Below are positions 10,465-25,000 of a stretch of DNA of 64,000 nt, piece after piece. Under the pieces are notes generated by a model that had not been told where the DNA came from, searched no databases, and saw only the letters and a program-made list of their open reading frames with translations. The position numbers and the translations under genes were made by a program. The first letter of the stretch is position 1. Each line of letters starts with the position of its first letter. The DNA is from Shinisaurus crocodilurus (lineage: Eukaryota > Chordata > Lepidosauria > Squamata > Shinisauridae), in NCBI GenBank assembly GCA_021292165.1, contig CM037885.1:5513042-5577041 (forward strand). The letters run 5' to 3'.

Positions 10465-10984
10465 AAATGCATCTCTCTGTGTCTCTTAAGTTATAAATAC
10501 ATCTCTTATCTTTTAAATGCATTTTTCTCTGTCTCTCTCTCTCCCAAAACTGCAACCCATCCTTGGTTTCCTTCACCAACTCCTACATTGCATCATCCAG
10601 AGTGAAGGAGGGTAGGAAGGGGACAGACCTTCCCCTTTGCCACAATGGCTCTTGCCTTCCAGGAACATCTCCAACTATTTCTTGAGTCACTGGGGGCCAT
10701 TTACCTGATATTTCCCTTAAAAAGGAGATACTTGCCCACCTTGCCAGGGCCCTTAAGGCAGTGCAGCACCCAACGTTTCTTCTGGCTCCATTAACCCTTC
10801 CCTGTCCATACACCCCTCCCCACAATCTGACAGCAGTATTCAGCGGCAAGGACAACTGGACAAGCACTTTGAGCCATGCAGAATAGCACAGCTGATTGTA
10901 GTTATTTTTTTCACCTGCTTGGGGCGAAACAGATGTAAGAGAACTCCTGTTCTTGGTCTCTTGCCTGTGATCCATCTGTCTAAC

Positions 10985-11340
10985 TCAGGAGTGCAGAACC
11001 ACAGGCCCGGAGGACAAGTCCAGCCCACTGGAGATTCCAATAAGTCCCTCGGGGGGGGGTGTTCCCAGATGGCCACGCCCCTGCCCCCTCCCTCCAATAG
11101 TTCAGTGGTTTTCCGGATTTTGCACACACACTCATCCCACACACGCACACCTTAAAAGGTTGAAATGTCTCTCCTAAGGCCTAGTTACTAGTGGTAAGAG
11201 CTTTAAGCTAAAATATGCTGGTATTTTTGGTCCTGCCCATTTTGCCTTTGGCCTAACCCGCTACTGGAATGGGGCCCCGGAGAGCTTCTCTGAAGTAGAA
11301 ATTGGCCCTCGAGCTGAAAGAGGTTGTGCACGCCTGGTCT
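10985..11340 (+). repeat. hAT-like non-autonomous repeat, family D
   Basis: 'aagagctttaagctaaaat', 'tgctggtatttttggtcctg' and 'gagctgaaagaggttgtgca' recur at 12432-12720, 30298-30700, 42063-42262 and 47170-47592 in both orientations. The end facing 'gacctctttcagcc' resembles a hAT terminus, but no clean target duplication was established. This copy ends just before the RINL exon at 11361. Confidence 0.5.
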
Positions 11341-11360
11341 AACTTGTTCTCCTCCTCCAG

Positions 11361-11520
11361 GAAAATATTCGGAACCAACAAGAAACCTTGGAAAGCATGA
11401 CCTGTGGATGTGGAGCGTGTGAAGACTGACCCGCTGTGTGGACACTTGGGCGTGAAAGATGTCTGAGATCATCCCTGGTTCCAGCAAGGGCCCTGTGGAA
11501 AAGGTCAAGGAGCCGCCTGG
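11361..11520 (+). CDS. RINL: RINL first coding exon (5' UTR 11361-11458, CDS from 11459)
   Basis: The acceptor cctcctccag ends at 11360 and the donor gtaagc starts at 11521. ATG at 11459 is preceded in frame by TGA AAG. It encodes [20 protein letters not shown] and ends in phase 2. Confidence 0.85.
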
Positions 11521-14500
11521 GTAAGCAAGCAGTGGGCTTTCCACTCTGTGCGAACCTCCCTGTAGGAGAGGGCTGTGTGGTATAGTGGTTAGAGTGTTGG
11601 ACTGGGACTCGGGAGACCCTGATTCTAATCCCCACGCGGCCATGAAGCTCACCGAGTGACTTTGGGCTGCACTGGGTGACTTTGGTCAGACTATAATACC
11701 TCATAAGGTTGTTGGGACGATAAAATAGAGAGGAAAAAGATTGTGCACGCTGCCTTGGGCTTCTTGGAGGAAAGGTGGGATATATAAAGGCAACAAATAA
11801 ATAAAAACAAATTATATCTCAGTAGTAGTAGTAGCACAAGCTGGTACAAATCGTTGTGCATCTTTACGCAGTAGCATATAATTCCGTCTGGGAATCCACT
11901 TGACCACTGGCTTAGATGGCTTTTTAAAAAAAGGATTCAGGGGCTCATAGAGGGTAGGTTTATCAATGGCTATTAGCCACAATAGATCAATGGAAGCTGC
12001 AAGGGGCACTCTGCCTCTGGACACCGATGCTGGGGACAAATGGCAGCGGAGAGGGTCTTGCCTCTTGGCCCTGCGGGTGGGCTTCCCCTGAGGTATCTGT
12101 CGTCTAGCCACAATTGGACGTGGGATTCTGGATCAGATGGTCCCTTGGGCAGGTCGAACAGGACTACATGTCTGTTGTGGTGCAGCATATATCTAGGGTG
12201 CAGCCTTGTCTAGTATGGTGGCGACCTACAGATGTATTGGACCACAACTCCCAGCATTCCCCAGCTGGCTGGTGCTTTTAATTGATCCCTCAATCCCAGG
12301 AGCATAGGATAAAAAAAGCTCCCACATTAAAAAAAACAAAAAACTGGCCCTGCTCCTGTGCTTATAACAGCAGCTGTCTTGCAAGGGACAAATGGTTGCT
12401 TCTAGTTCTAAATGGTGGCTGCTGCTTTAAAACAGGGGTGTCGGACCTCTTTCAGCCTGAGAAGCAAAAATTCTGTTTCTGAGAAGCTCTCGGGGGCCAC
12501 ATTCCAGTGGCAAAAGGAGCGGGACCAAAAATACTAGTATACATTAACTTAATGTTCTTACTGCCAGTAATGGAATCTTAGGAGAGGAATCTCACCCTTT
12601 TAGAATGAGGGAAAAAATGTACAGAAGCCGGGAGACCACCAAATGATCAGTGATCAGGCAAGGGGGTGAGGAGGCAGGGGAAGAGGGGCTGGGGAAAGGG
12701 GGGGCTGTCTGGGAAACACCAGATTTCCCTGTTTCAGTACATCCCTAGCACCACCCGAGTTGGGTAGAGACGCCTTTCTCCCATTAACACTTTTGTTTCT
12801 CTTCTCCTTTCGTACAGACCACAGCACACACCAGTGAACAGAAAATGTGAGAGTCCCATCACACTTCTGGACCGGCTTTCCATAACCAGACGAATTTGGG
12901 AGCTTCTCGATGGCCAACCAGAGCAAGCCACAGAGCTGCTCTCAGTCTCAGCACAACCACCCGGGGTAAAAACAGCCAGCAAATTTCAGAAGTGCAGCAA
13001 GTCCAATGTGGGCAGGGTGGAAAAGGAGGATGTCCGTCCTGTGCTTCAGTGGAAGAAGAGTTTGTATTAGAGACCTGCAGATGTTTAACTGACTGGTTTG
13101 TTCAAATCCAGCCTTTTCCAAATCAGCTGCCCTCCAGAAGTGTTGGACTACAACCCCCATCATCTCATGCTGGCTGGGCATGATGGGGTTTGTAGTCCAA
13201 CATATCTGGAGGGCACCCAACTGGGAAAAGCTGAATCAATAGAAAGGTGTTCCCCCACCCCTGCCACATTCCCACTTCCTGCTCCAGGAGTGGAAGTAGG
13301 AGGGGGGGAAATCACCTTTTTGGTTGGCCTTGTAGAGCTTTTCTACACAAGGCTGTTCATCGGCTGCATCTACTTTCGGTTTCGTAGCAGAATTGAGATC
13401 CAAGCACTACACAAGGAGTGTTTCCTTTCCTGCTTTCCCACTACACAACCATTAGGTGGCATGGTGGTATAGTGGAATAATGCAAATACACAAGAGGAAA
13501 TCGTGCTTTCTTTTGCTTTCACAATTAAATGCCACTTTTCCCCCGCTCTAAAAAGACTTGCCGAAAGTGCTGGATAGACACAGAAGCAAAACTGGAGGGT
13601 CACGATGTTGTCTAAAGAACCCGTAAACAACCGTGAGCAGGGAATGATGAGTGCACGATAAACGCCTTGTGTAGAAAAGCCCTTAGTCAGGCCCACCCCT
13701 TTTCATCTTCGGCTATGCCTGTTCTTTAAGGAAACATATGCAAAGCGATGTTTTGTATAAGAGACAGGATGTACGAATTACTTTGTTCCTTACCACTGAA
13801 GACCTGCAGCGGGTCCCCATAGTGTAGAGTGGCCATGTGTTTTACAGAGGACAATCCTCTATTTGAAGGGCTGCTGGAGCACTGCTCTTTATTTGAGAGA
13901 GCCAGTGTAGCGTAAGCGGTGAGAGAGTTGGACTGGGACTGTGAGACTGGGACTCGGGAGATCCGGGTTCTAGTCCTCGCTTGGCCATGAAACTCACTGG
14001 GTGACTTTGGGCCAGTCACTGACTCTCAGCCTAACCTACCTCACAGGGTTGTTGTGAGGATAAAATGGAGAAGAGGAGGAGGATTATGTAAGCTGCCTTG
14101 GGTTCCTTGCAGGAAAAAAGGCGGGGTATAAATATAATAAATAAATAAAATAAAAATTGAGGGCATCCTCTATCCCAGTGTTCTCCAACCTTGAGTCCCC
14201 AGATGCTTTTGGCCTACAACTCCCAGCATGCCCCTGCCAGCTACGCTGGCTGGGGCATGCTGGGAGTTGTAGGCCCAAAACTGGGGACCCACGGTTGGAG
14301 AACACTGCTCTATCTGAAGGGCTGCCCAGTCCAAGACTGGCCGAAGGATGAAGAACCCTCAGACTGTTGCCCATTAGTAGTTAGCATCTGTCCAGGCCCG
14401 GCGCACAGGTCACAGACTTCCACGCTACGGTGAGATGAACGGCATTTCTATTTAAATCATAATAATTATCTTAATTTGCACCTATATAAATAAATTATAC

Positions 14501-17500
14501 CGTGCAAGTTTTATGCAAATCGCTGTCCACCTTTGGTCCTGTTTTTTGGGTACCGCATTTCCTATTTCATTTTTGTTGCTGCTGTTATTCATAAGTGGCC
14601 ACCATAGTAAGGAGCAGCAGCAGCTTCCTTCCCGGGCACACGTGTCAGGATTATCCGCAGTCAGTCGGCCTTAGCCCCAGCCTATCGCTTTCTAGAATCA
14701 AGCACTGCTCATACCTGCCTAGATGGTGTTCTGAGGTCACAGTCCACAAACCGGCGTGTTGTCTGTTGCATAGGTTTATGGTGGCTTTCCATCTGTACCA
14801 GCATGAAACTTCATGCCAGACCTTTGTGGCTGTCTGTAGCCACTGGGTCAGACCAACGGACCATTGATCCCAGCTTCCCGTTTCCCACATACGGTAGTCC
14901 TCCCCACACTTACTCCCCTGCAACTGGGATTCTGAGAGAGACTTTCTCTGACTGTGGAGGCATCTTCACAATTGTGCAGTCCCCTTTTCTCCCAACAGTG
15001 CCCATTGACCGATGTTTCCCCCAGCTCCTCCCCTTCCCTTTGACTCCGCCTTCCCTCTGCCCATCATTCCTGCTGTCCTGTCCTCTGCCCTTTCCCAGCC
15101 ATCATTCCCTGGGGTCAGGGCTGGCGTCACAAGTCGGCATGGTCGGACACTGGCTGAAGGCCCACACCCCAGCAGGGGCCCACTGAAAACAACCCCCTGG
15201 ACTTGCACCTCCTCTTCACCCTTGCAACCTCTTGTTTCTCTGCCTCTCACTCTAGCCCAGACAACAGAGGTGGTAAGGAGGAGGAGCAGGAGCAGAAGCA
15301 GAAGCAGAAGCCATGGCCTCCTTGCTCCCTGGCTCTCTGCCTGTCAAGCAAGCAAATGGTAGCAATGCTGAGAAAGATGATGAGGTGCAGGAGCAGTTGG
15401 TGATAATGGTTATGAGGTGAGGGAGGGTGCTCACTGAGGGTGTTTTACCCCAAGGGCCCTCCAAAATCTGGAGCCAGCATTGCCTGGGGTCTTCACTTCT
15501 GTACTGCCCTGACTGTGTTTATTTATTATATTTATACCCCACCTTTTTTCCTGCAAGGAACCCAAGGTGGCTTACATAATCATCATCCTCTCCATTTTAT
15601 CCTCACAACAACCCTGTGAGGTAGGTTAGGCTGAGAGTCAGTGACTGGCCCAAAGTCACCCATGAGTTTCATGGCCGAGCGGGCACTAGAACCCGGATCT
15701 CCCGAGTCCCAGTCCAACACTCTCACCACTACGCCACACTGGCGTGTTGTCCCCTTTCTTTCACCCACTATGCGGCATGCTAACTTCGGGGCTCGGTGAC
15801 ATAACAGAGTATGCGCCTCGTGTTTACCTTGCCACATCTGCTTTCAAAACAAGGGAGGAAAATAACAAAATTTCCTGAATTGCAGGAAATCAGGCCTTGC
15901 TGATAAATTCTGTAGCTTGAGTCCTTTTTAGGGTCATGGCAGTAAATTGTAAAATAACATTACCTTTGGGGAATAGAACAAGCAACAGCGAAGTCTGTCT
16001 GTATCTCTCCTCTTCCTCCTCCCCGCTCCGCTCCCTTTGTCATGTTTTCAATGTGGACTGAATTGGCAATGTGTGTTTTTTGTGTCCGGGGGCCTGCAAA
16101 CAGAGCAAGTCAGACATTTTTTGGAATCTGTTTAGATGTGGAGAGGAGTGATATATAAATGCTGTAAAAAATAATAATTTTTGTATGGTTCCTCTTTCCT
16201 CCTTAAAGGGGAAAGGAAACAAGGTGGGGGACTTGCTTCATAAGAGATGCAAGTGATTATCCAAGCTCTCTTATCTCTCTCTCTTTTCTCCCCACTCCTT
16301 TTTCTGGGACCAGACATTCATTGTCGCCAGAAACGGAACTGGAGGTGCCAGGATGCTCTTCCTTCGGACACAGGGAAGTGAGGCTGATGCTGTCTGCCAT
16401 TTCCCCATTGAGGAGGACAGTTCAGGTGAGCTGGTTCAGGTACTTGAGGGGTGTTCTATTCTGGTATAAGGATTCAACCTGTACCACAGAGAAAAGATGT
16501 CCGGTGTGAGGACGGGGCAGACCCGTGGCTGCATTTCTTTCTAGCATGTGGTAGTAGTCGAGATTCTCTGAACTCCAGCTTGAATCACCTCGCCCCCATT
16601 TTTTATTGTGATCTGTTTTTCTTTTCGTTCAAATGGGGAAAGTGTGCATTTCAGTCTGCATTTTTTTGAAAGTTCACGCTCAAATGTGTACTTCCCCCTA
16701 CAGACTGAAGCGTGAAAATGTGTTTTTTTTTTTAATTGTGCTTTTTTTTTTTGTATTGGATTACAACTCCCAGAATCTCCACCCAGCAAACTGATCCCTT
16801 CCAATCAGCGGGGTGAGGTAGCAGAGCGGGCCGGGCCTGCTCTGTTAGTAGGCGATCACTCGTAACCGAGTAAGATTGTCTTCCAGGATAAAATTACAAA
16901 AAGAAAATTATAAAAAGAGGAAATTGTAAAAAAAATTGTCTAGCGATGGGTCCGTAAGTGACTGTGGAGGCCAATTCTAGATCCACACAGCTTCCCACAG
17001 TGAGGACACAGGTTGCCAGATGGAAGATGGTCCTGTGAAGGATTTGTTTGACGTGCTTTTCGCTTAGCACGTTTCTCCCTTTCACCTTGCACTCGGGCTT
17101 CTTCAAAGTCCATGGAACCTTTGTGAAAGGCCGACCTCCAGTTAGATCGTTCATGGGCCAGAGCTTCCCAGTTCTTGATGTTTATATTGCATTTTTTTTA
17201 GATTAGCCTTAAGAACATCTTTAAACCTCTTATACTGACCACTGATATTCCGTTTTCCATCTTGTAAATAAACAGAGCAACTCCTTCCTATATGAATCAT
17301 GTCAGAAACCCCAAACCCCAAGCTGTAGCTCAGCGTGAGAGAGCACATGCTTTCCGTGCAGGAGGTCCCCGGTTCGGTCCCCGGCAGCATCTCCAGGTAG
17401 GGCTGGGAAAGACCCCTGCCTGAAAACCTGGAGAGCCGTTGCTGCCACTCAGTGTTGACAATACAGGGCTGGATGGACCAAGGGTCTGACTCAGTATAAG

Positions 17501-20500
17501 GCCGCTTCCTGTGTTCCTAAACCCATCAGATAAATTATGTGGAAAGCTAACCCTGCAGGGAGAAAGGTTTGCCACTCCATTTCCTGAGGTTTTATGGTCG
17601 CAGGCCGCTTAAAAACAAGCATTCACATCAGCGAACATTCGAAAACAAAAGGTCGCCTGCCATCTTCAGTGGATTGGTCCACTGTTCAGGCTCTCACTAC
17701 CTTGCTGTAGTGATGCCTATCAGCCTTCCGCAACCTGGCGCCCTCCAGATGTGTTGGACTACAACTCCAGGCATCTCCCCAACCTTGCACTTGTAGTCCA
17801 GCACATCTGGAGGGCGCCAGGTTGGGGAAGGCTATCAAGTATTCTGGTAGTGATACTGTCTTTCTGACTAGCCATGGAGAGCCAGCAGGGGGACTACTTG
17901 CTCTGGCTCCTCGGGGTGTGTGTGTTCTTTTCATTCTTAGCAGAGGAGAGTATGAACAGGAAGTTATTTTGTCTTGAGCAGGTGGGGGGGGGGGTCAAGC
18001 TCTTGGCATCTCCAGTTAGGCAGGGAAGGGAAGCCAACCCCTGCCTGAAACCCTGGGGAGTCACTGGCATTCTTTGTGGACAAGACTGAGCTCCTCGGTG
18101 CATCTGCTCCGTATAAGCAGCTTCCTATGTCCATAAGCGTTCTGTACTTGCACCACTAGGCAATACTTCCTTTCTTCCGCACATATTGGCTCTTGGCTCC
18201 TCTTTGTTCCGGCTGTAGCGACACTCTAGAATCCCCACTTCCCTGCTCCCGCTCCAGTCTGGAGGCAGGACTCAGACATCCTGCACCCCTGGATTCTCCT
18301 TGCTTGAGCCATTGGCCCCTACTTCCTCACACCAATGCAGGACTTCCCCCCCTACCACTGCGCACCCCCACGACCTCCTGAAACCTCTTCCCACGCTCTA
18401 ACCCTCACCTCCGCTATGCTACCCGTTTCATAGCCTGCCCCAACATCCATCAGTGGTTTTGCAATGCCATTTCCTCCTACTTAAAAGGGGAAGAGGTGTG
18501 GAAAGCGTCCCTTCCGTTGCTGCAGGTTGCGTGTGGCTCTCCCTGTCGTACAGTGGTTTCCCTCAAGTCTTCTGGGGTTCTCTGGAGGGGCTGAGGGGTT
18601 AGCTCTTTCCCCCCCCACCTTTTGAGAGCTCTGGCCAAGCTGCTCCTTATCTCCTGTGAACTGCATCTCCCCCCTTTTCTGAACTCGGCAACAGGTGAGG
18701 AATTCTTATTAGTGCGTAGATGAGGTTTTCATCACACCTTGCTTCCAAGGAGTTCGGGGCAGGGTATATGTGGTTCCTCTCTGCCCCCTTTCTGCTCGTG
18801 ACAACCCAGCAAAGTAGGCCAGGCTAACCGAGATTCTCCCAGCGAGCTTGGGGAAGTTAGTGGGTATGAGGGGTGGGGTGGAGAGAAGGACCCTTCTCAT
18901 CAGCAGTAAGAGAGGCAATGATTGTACCTTGTACTACTGGAGAGGGAGAGTGTGCAACTCCAGGATTTCCTGGGTTCCCCGCGAGGGAGAGGTCTGTCTT
19001 TTCATTCTTAGAGAGGAGGGTGTGAACAAGAAGCTAAATTTGTTAGTCTTTAAGGTGCGGCAAGACTCTTATACTGAGTGAAGGTAAAGGTCCCAGGCCC
19101 TTTTGTAAACTCATGATGCCAGACCTTCTAGATGCCTGCTGGCATGCGCTGTACCACTGCGCAGCTGCGAATGCTCTTGATCAAGATAGGAAGCTGCTGC
19201 TGCCATTGTTGCATCTGGCTTACCGCTGTCTCTGAACTGGCAGTAACCTTGGGGGGGGGGGCGGCGTTGTCTCTAGCATGCTGTTACCCAGTTTGTATTA
19301 ACTGGAGATGCTGCCAGAGGTTGCCTTCTTTGTTCAATGCCCACCCCCCACCCCCAACGTTCTTTGCTACTGAGATCTGGGCCCTTCCTGTTTTGACAGC
19401 AGGGAAAAATAGCTCTCTTTCCCCACCATCACCACACCAAATAATTTGAGCACAAGACAGGCAAACCACAAGCCCCGCCCTGCAGCCCCAAATGCATATC
19501 CTGTTCTCAGAAAAGGTGTTTCTTGAGCTGAGCTCTCGTGTCTCTTCCCTGACCAGTGGAAGGACGGACATGGGGACTTGGAGAGAGCTTCGCCTGCTGG
19601 GGGGTGGGGGTGGTAGAGCTTAAACACCCCAGCCCTGCCGAAACAGGGCCCAAATGGACCTCGGATTTTACCACTATGCAGCCAGGATGCAATGTGGGGC
19701 GGGGGGGGGGGGTCCAGTCTGGGCAGATGCAAGATGTGGATAATGGTCACAATTTGACCACTGTGGGATGAAGAAACTCCATGCTCATTTGTTTAACGAG
19801 GAAGAAAACCTCTCTGTTTTTAGTATTGCATTTTTAAGATACTGTATTGTGTTTCTCGGACTGTCACTTAAAAGTAGCAATATCCTCCCCACCTTTTCTT
19901 TTATTTATTTATTTATTTATTTAACCAAGGTCATACCTTTTTGTGACTAGCGCTCTTAATGTGCATTCATCACGTAGACCAGCCTTCCCCAACCCGGGCC
20001 CCTCCAGATGCATAGAGCTACAACTCCCAGCATCCCCCAGCCAGTTGGCTGGGGAGATCTAGCCCAACACATCTGGAGCCCCCCCCCCCCCCCCCCCGTG
20101 GGAGAAGGCTGTCGTTGACGGCCTTTTTTTCTGGTCCTGGGTTTCCTCTTCTCCCACAGTCTCATTTATTGATCTGGAAATGTTTAGGCAAAAGCTGCAA
20201 AAAAAAAAAATTATTCTGAGGTGCTTAGCGGATCTTAACCACTTTAGAAATCAATAACATTGTGGTCTTGAGAGGAAGTAGATGAGAGAACATAAGAAGC
20301 TGCCTTATACTGAGTCAGACCATTGGTCCATCTAGCCCAGTATTGCTGACACCGACTCTTAGGAGCGGCTCTCCACGGTTTCAGGCTGCAGGAGTCTTTC
20401 CTAGCCTTAGGTAGTAACTGTGATCTAGTGTTTCATGATGTGGGGAGGGCTGTGAGGATCTAGGTTGCTAAGAGACCCAATGAGATCCGGTGCTTTTGGA

Positions 20501-22063
20501 ACAAAGAGGACTAGAAGTCTGCTCCGTCCTGGGCTTTCTCGTGGGATGTGTTCTCTCTCTTGCCTTTTGGGTCCTCCTGGCTGGACATCACATGGCTTAA
20601 TCTGAGCAGCTGCCAAGCCCCTGTGCCTCATCTGGGTGCAAGTAGGATCAGTCGAGAGGCAGACAGAGAAAGCAGGGTGCCTCTGAGCATGTACAGGTCT
20701 TCTTTTTTTTCACACACCACTCCTGCTTTCTGCACCCAAGGGTTGGAGAAAGGGTGCTGGCGAAGAAGGCAGGACTACTGGACAGGGTGTAACCCCAACT
20801 CCTCTTGCTCTAGGAACTGACCACGGTGACTTCAGGTGATCTTAGTACAACACGCACCTCCTGCACCTGATCATCAGCTTCAGTATTATACACCCCCGAA
20901 AAGAACTTGTATGTCCATATTAATGAAGCGGGGGGTGGGTGGGAACTGGAACCTGCCCCCTGCCCTGCTCCCAAGCAGCACTTCCCTCTATGAACTAAAC
21001 CCCAGTAGGGCTTTTCCCACACTGAACTGCCTTGTCTCTTTCCCACAGCTGTTTATCTCAAGGGCTCCCTACTGCACTTCAGAGATCTACTGGAACTGGT
21101 CAGCTTTCACATTGTGAGCAGGTGAGTGGCTGGGAGAGACTGCCGGTGGGGGCAGGGAGGCAAGGGGGGGATTGAACCTGCTGTGGTGGTGGGACATTTC
21201 AGAACGAAAGGGCAGGACCCATTTTGCATTCTTCGTGGCTACCGTGTCTGCTCTCACCCTTGGCTCCTGGAAAAACTTCCTGAAGCTGGAGACTATAATC
21301 CCGATATTTTGGCTCCGTTGGCCCCTTCCAACTGCTCCAGCGCACACACGAATAGCAAAGTCATTCTCCAAGTGTGGATCCTTACACAGATGAAATGTTG
21401 CCTCAGCCACTCACAAGAGGGGAAATATCGGCAGGCTTGGGAGCGTGGCCCTCTGGGGAATCCCAAAGGACCAGATTGGTACCCCAGATCGGCCCAGTTT
21501 GGACTATGGGCATGAGGCGCATCCCTGGCAGAGATGGGCCAATGATCCAGCTTGGGATACTAGTGCCCAAGTTGGAGGAATTGCCCCTTCACCTGTGATC
21601 CCAGTAGCCTCCTTGGTTGGGTATCATTTTTGTGGGTTTGGTCTTCTCTTCCAGGGATATCCTACCCTGCTCACTGAGGATCCCGGATGCCTTTCGACTT
21701 GGACGCAAGTCTGAACTGGATGCAGTTGCTGCACTGGGCATGAGTGAGTAAGAATACCAGGGAAGGTGATGCGGTGGTGGTTTGTTTGTTTGTTTATTTA
21801 TTTATTATATTTATATCCTGCCTTTTTTTCTGCAAGGAACCCAAGGCGGCTTACATAATCCTCCTACTCCTCTCCATTTTATCCTCACAACAACCTGTGA
21901 GGTAGGTTAGGCTAAGAGTCAGTGACTGGCCCAATGTCACGCAGTGAGCTTCATGGCCAAGTGGGGACTAGAACCTGGATCTCCCGAGTCCCAGTCCAAC
22001 ACTCTAACCACTGCACCACACTGGCACAACACACTGGTTGTGCGTGTCTGTGCTGTGCTGTGC

Positions 22064-22099
<36 letters not shown>

Positions 22100-25000
22100 C
22101 GTTTGGGGGGTGGTATGCAGGCGGTTTTTCACATGTTTGACTTGCATCTCTTCTGAGACAAAATTCCTGTTGCTTGGCATTGTGGGAGATGCTTGCTTAG
22201 TCATCCCCAAGTTTGCCTTGCCTTGCTTCCTGGTCTTGCCTTGGTCTTCATTGAATTAGCATTATGAAAAAAGTCGCCTCTTGAGGCTGGCTCTCGGTTT
22301 TTGCAGTCCCAGTGCCGTCACCCCTCCCCCCACATTTAGCCACCCCGTTTGGGGACTCCTGTGCCTTCTACTTGCTGTGAGTGAGAACCAGGCATCCAGG
22401 TGGCATAGCTGTTCTGTTCCCATGTCTGTATTTCCCAGCTGGGAAAGCGGCACTCTTTCAAACGCCTGCCTGTTAGGCAGCTGTCAAAAGTGCAGGAAGC
22501 TCATCCTCAAAGAAAGAGGCAAGCTTAGGCTCCCACCCACCACCTCTTTGTTTCATTGGCAGAGTTCTGGACAATGCCTCTTACACCCAGCAACCGGCCA
22601 GCATCAGCCCAAGCGGAAGAGGGGCCCGTGGAGCTGAATGGAGACCTTCCTGAATCCACACCGGCAGCCTGCTCCATCCAAGTGACGTCCGAGGATGGGG
22701 CACTGTGCATCATCAACCCACTGTTCCTCTCGGTGCACAGTGATGTTAGTTGGCTTGACCTCGCGCCGGGCATGTGCCGCTTGAGCAGCAGCAGGAGGAA
22801 GACCCTACAGTTCTCAAATGGCTCGACAGAAGCCGCATCCTGCAAGCAAGAAGTCCAGGAGTGTCCAGATCATCTGGGGTCTCTGGAAGAGGAGGAGAAG
22901 ATGGGAAAAGGTTAGCAACAGCTGCCCTGGTGGGGTGGGTGGACCCTACAATGGGCAGTAATCCAACACTGCCCTTGCACGGGCAGTGAGTATCCAACAC
23001 TGCTGCCCTTGCACCTAAGACTTTTGCCAGAGGGCCTGTAATGAAATGTAGCTGAGCCCTGGGGAGGGCTCAGGAAGCTCTAGTTCAGTGTTCCCCAACC
23101 TTGGGTCCCCAGATGTTTTTGGCCTACAACTCCCAGCATGCCCCAGCCAGCATAGCTGGCTGGGGCATGCTGGGAGTTGTAGGCCAAAAACATCTGGGGA
23201 CCCAAGGTTGGAGAGCCCTGCTCTAGCTATATAGGTTTTGAGTCAGAGCTTACTGGCTGCTGGAACCACATCATCCTACCATTTCCAGTGACTTGTACGT
23301 TGTTTCCCTGACCTTGCCTTGTGACTGAACCTCCGTCCTGCTGATCCTTGAACTCCTGTTTGACTCTGCTTCTTGGAGCTCTCCCTCTTGCCTGGTCAAA
23401 TTGTGTTTTTTGAACATTGCCTCTTTACTGACTTGCCTTTGGATTGCCCCTTAGTTTGCCCTAACGCTGAGCCTGATCCGTAGCAGGAAAACAGGGGAAT
23501 TGAGCAGAATATGCATGTTGGTGGGGAGAAAGGAGTCTTTGGTGCCCCATCTAGCCCTTTGCCCCACTACATGAAAAGCAAAACAAACTATGCAAATGAG
23601 CAAATCTATACAGATTTGCTTGATTTTTATAACTCGTATAGGTTGCGGAAATCATCTCCTCTTCCTGGGTCATTGTTTGGGGCTGCTCCCAAAACTAGAT
23701 TTTTATTATGCAGTCACCCTGCCTCAAACCTGGAATTTTATTCGGGTGGGGGCGAGATCCAGACACCCTCATCTCATCTTCCATTTATAACCTTACCATG
23801 TTTTCCCACTGTTTTTCCCCCATCTTTTTTTCTCACCACAAAAAAAGTATGTTGAGGGAAAGGCAGACTCGCTACATAATGATTTTAGTTTGGTAGTGCT
23901 GCCAACCAGCCATTATTTTACTGGCTGAACACTAAAATTGTATTCTGTCGGGTAGCCAGTCAACTCTAGATTTTGATCTGACTCAGGGTAGTGTGGGAGA
24001 GTAGTATTTGTGAAATCAGTGGTTGGCAATTCTTGCCTGCCAATGGATAGAATAATTGGCTAGAGCTTAGAACTGGGTTCATATCCTGATTTGAGACGTG
24101 CACTCAGTATCAGTATCAGAGGCAGTATGCCTATGTACACCAATTGCTGGGGAACATGGGCAGGAGGGTGCTGTTGCACTCATATTGTGCTTGTGTTGTG
24201 GGTTTCCCGTGGGTAGCTGGGCAACCACTGTGTGAACAGAATGCTGGACTAGATTCACTGGTCTGTAAAATGGGAATAATAATTCAATTCTCCTCCCCCT
24301 GGTCATTGTTGGAATGAGTGAGGCAGGCAGAACTTGCAAAGCAGCGTGCGTGAACGTTAATGAAAGTTCATAATAAAAGAAGGAAATGTCAAGTTGCCAC
24401 GATTTACCCAGCATGCCTTTCTCCTTACCGCCAACCCCCAGGTAACCCTCTGCTGTGCTCGGCCTCCGCGCGGCGGAAGCTCCTTCTTCGCAGTCTGGCC
24501 TGGAACAGTTCTGAACCGGCCTCCGAGGAGCCACCTTTGTCCCCCGATCTTTTCCAGAAGGAGGTCAGGTCCCCGCACCGCGTTTCTTGGATCGAAGGGA
24601 TGCCTCCAGAATCTCCTGCTGGCTGGCCGCTGAAAAAGTCCAGTTCTGAATCGTCACTGCTGAGTGAGAGCATGTTGCTGCCGCCCATCCCTGAACTAGA
24701 CTCGCTGTCCGTCAGCAGCGTGGAGGACGAGGGCGAAGGGTTCCCTCTCACCACCACCACTTCACAAAAGCGGCCACGCCGCTCCTCCGCCATGTTGACA
24801 TACAAGGTGTTTCACCGCCTCTCCGCCATGGGGAGCGCCCTCTTCCTCTCTGCTGAGCGCCGGGTCTCCAAGCGGGTGCAGGAGCTGGCCCAGGAGCCGT
24901 CGTCCTACGTCGGCGGGCTAGTGCACAGCTTTGTGGGGCACATCCTTCGGGGTGCCGGGACGCGGCATCCCACCAGCACAGACATGCTCCAGGAAATCCG

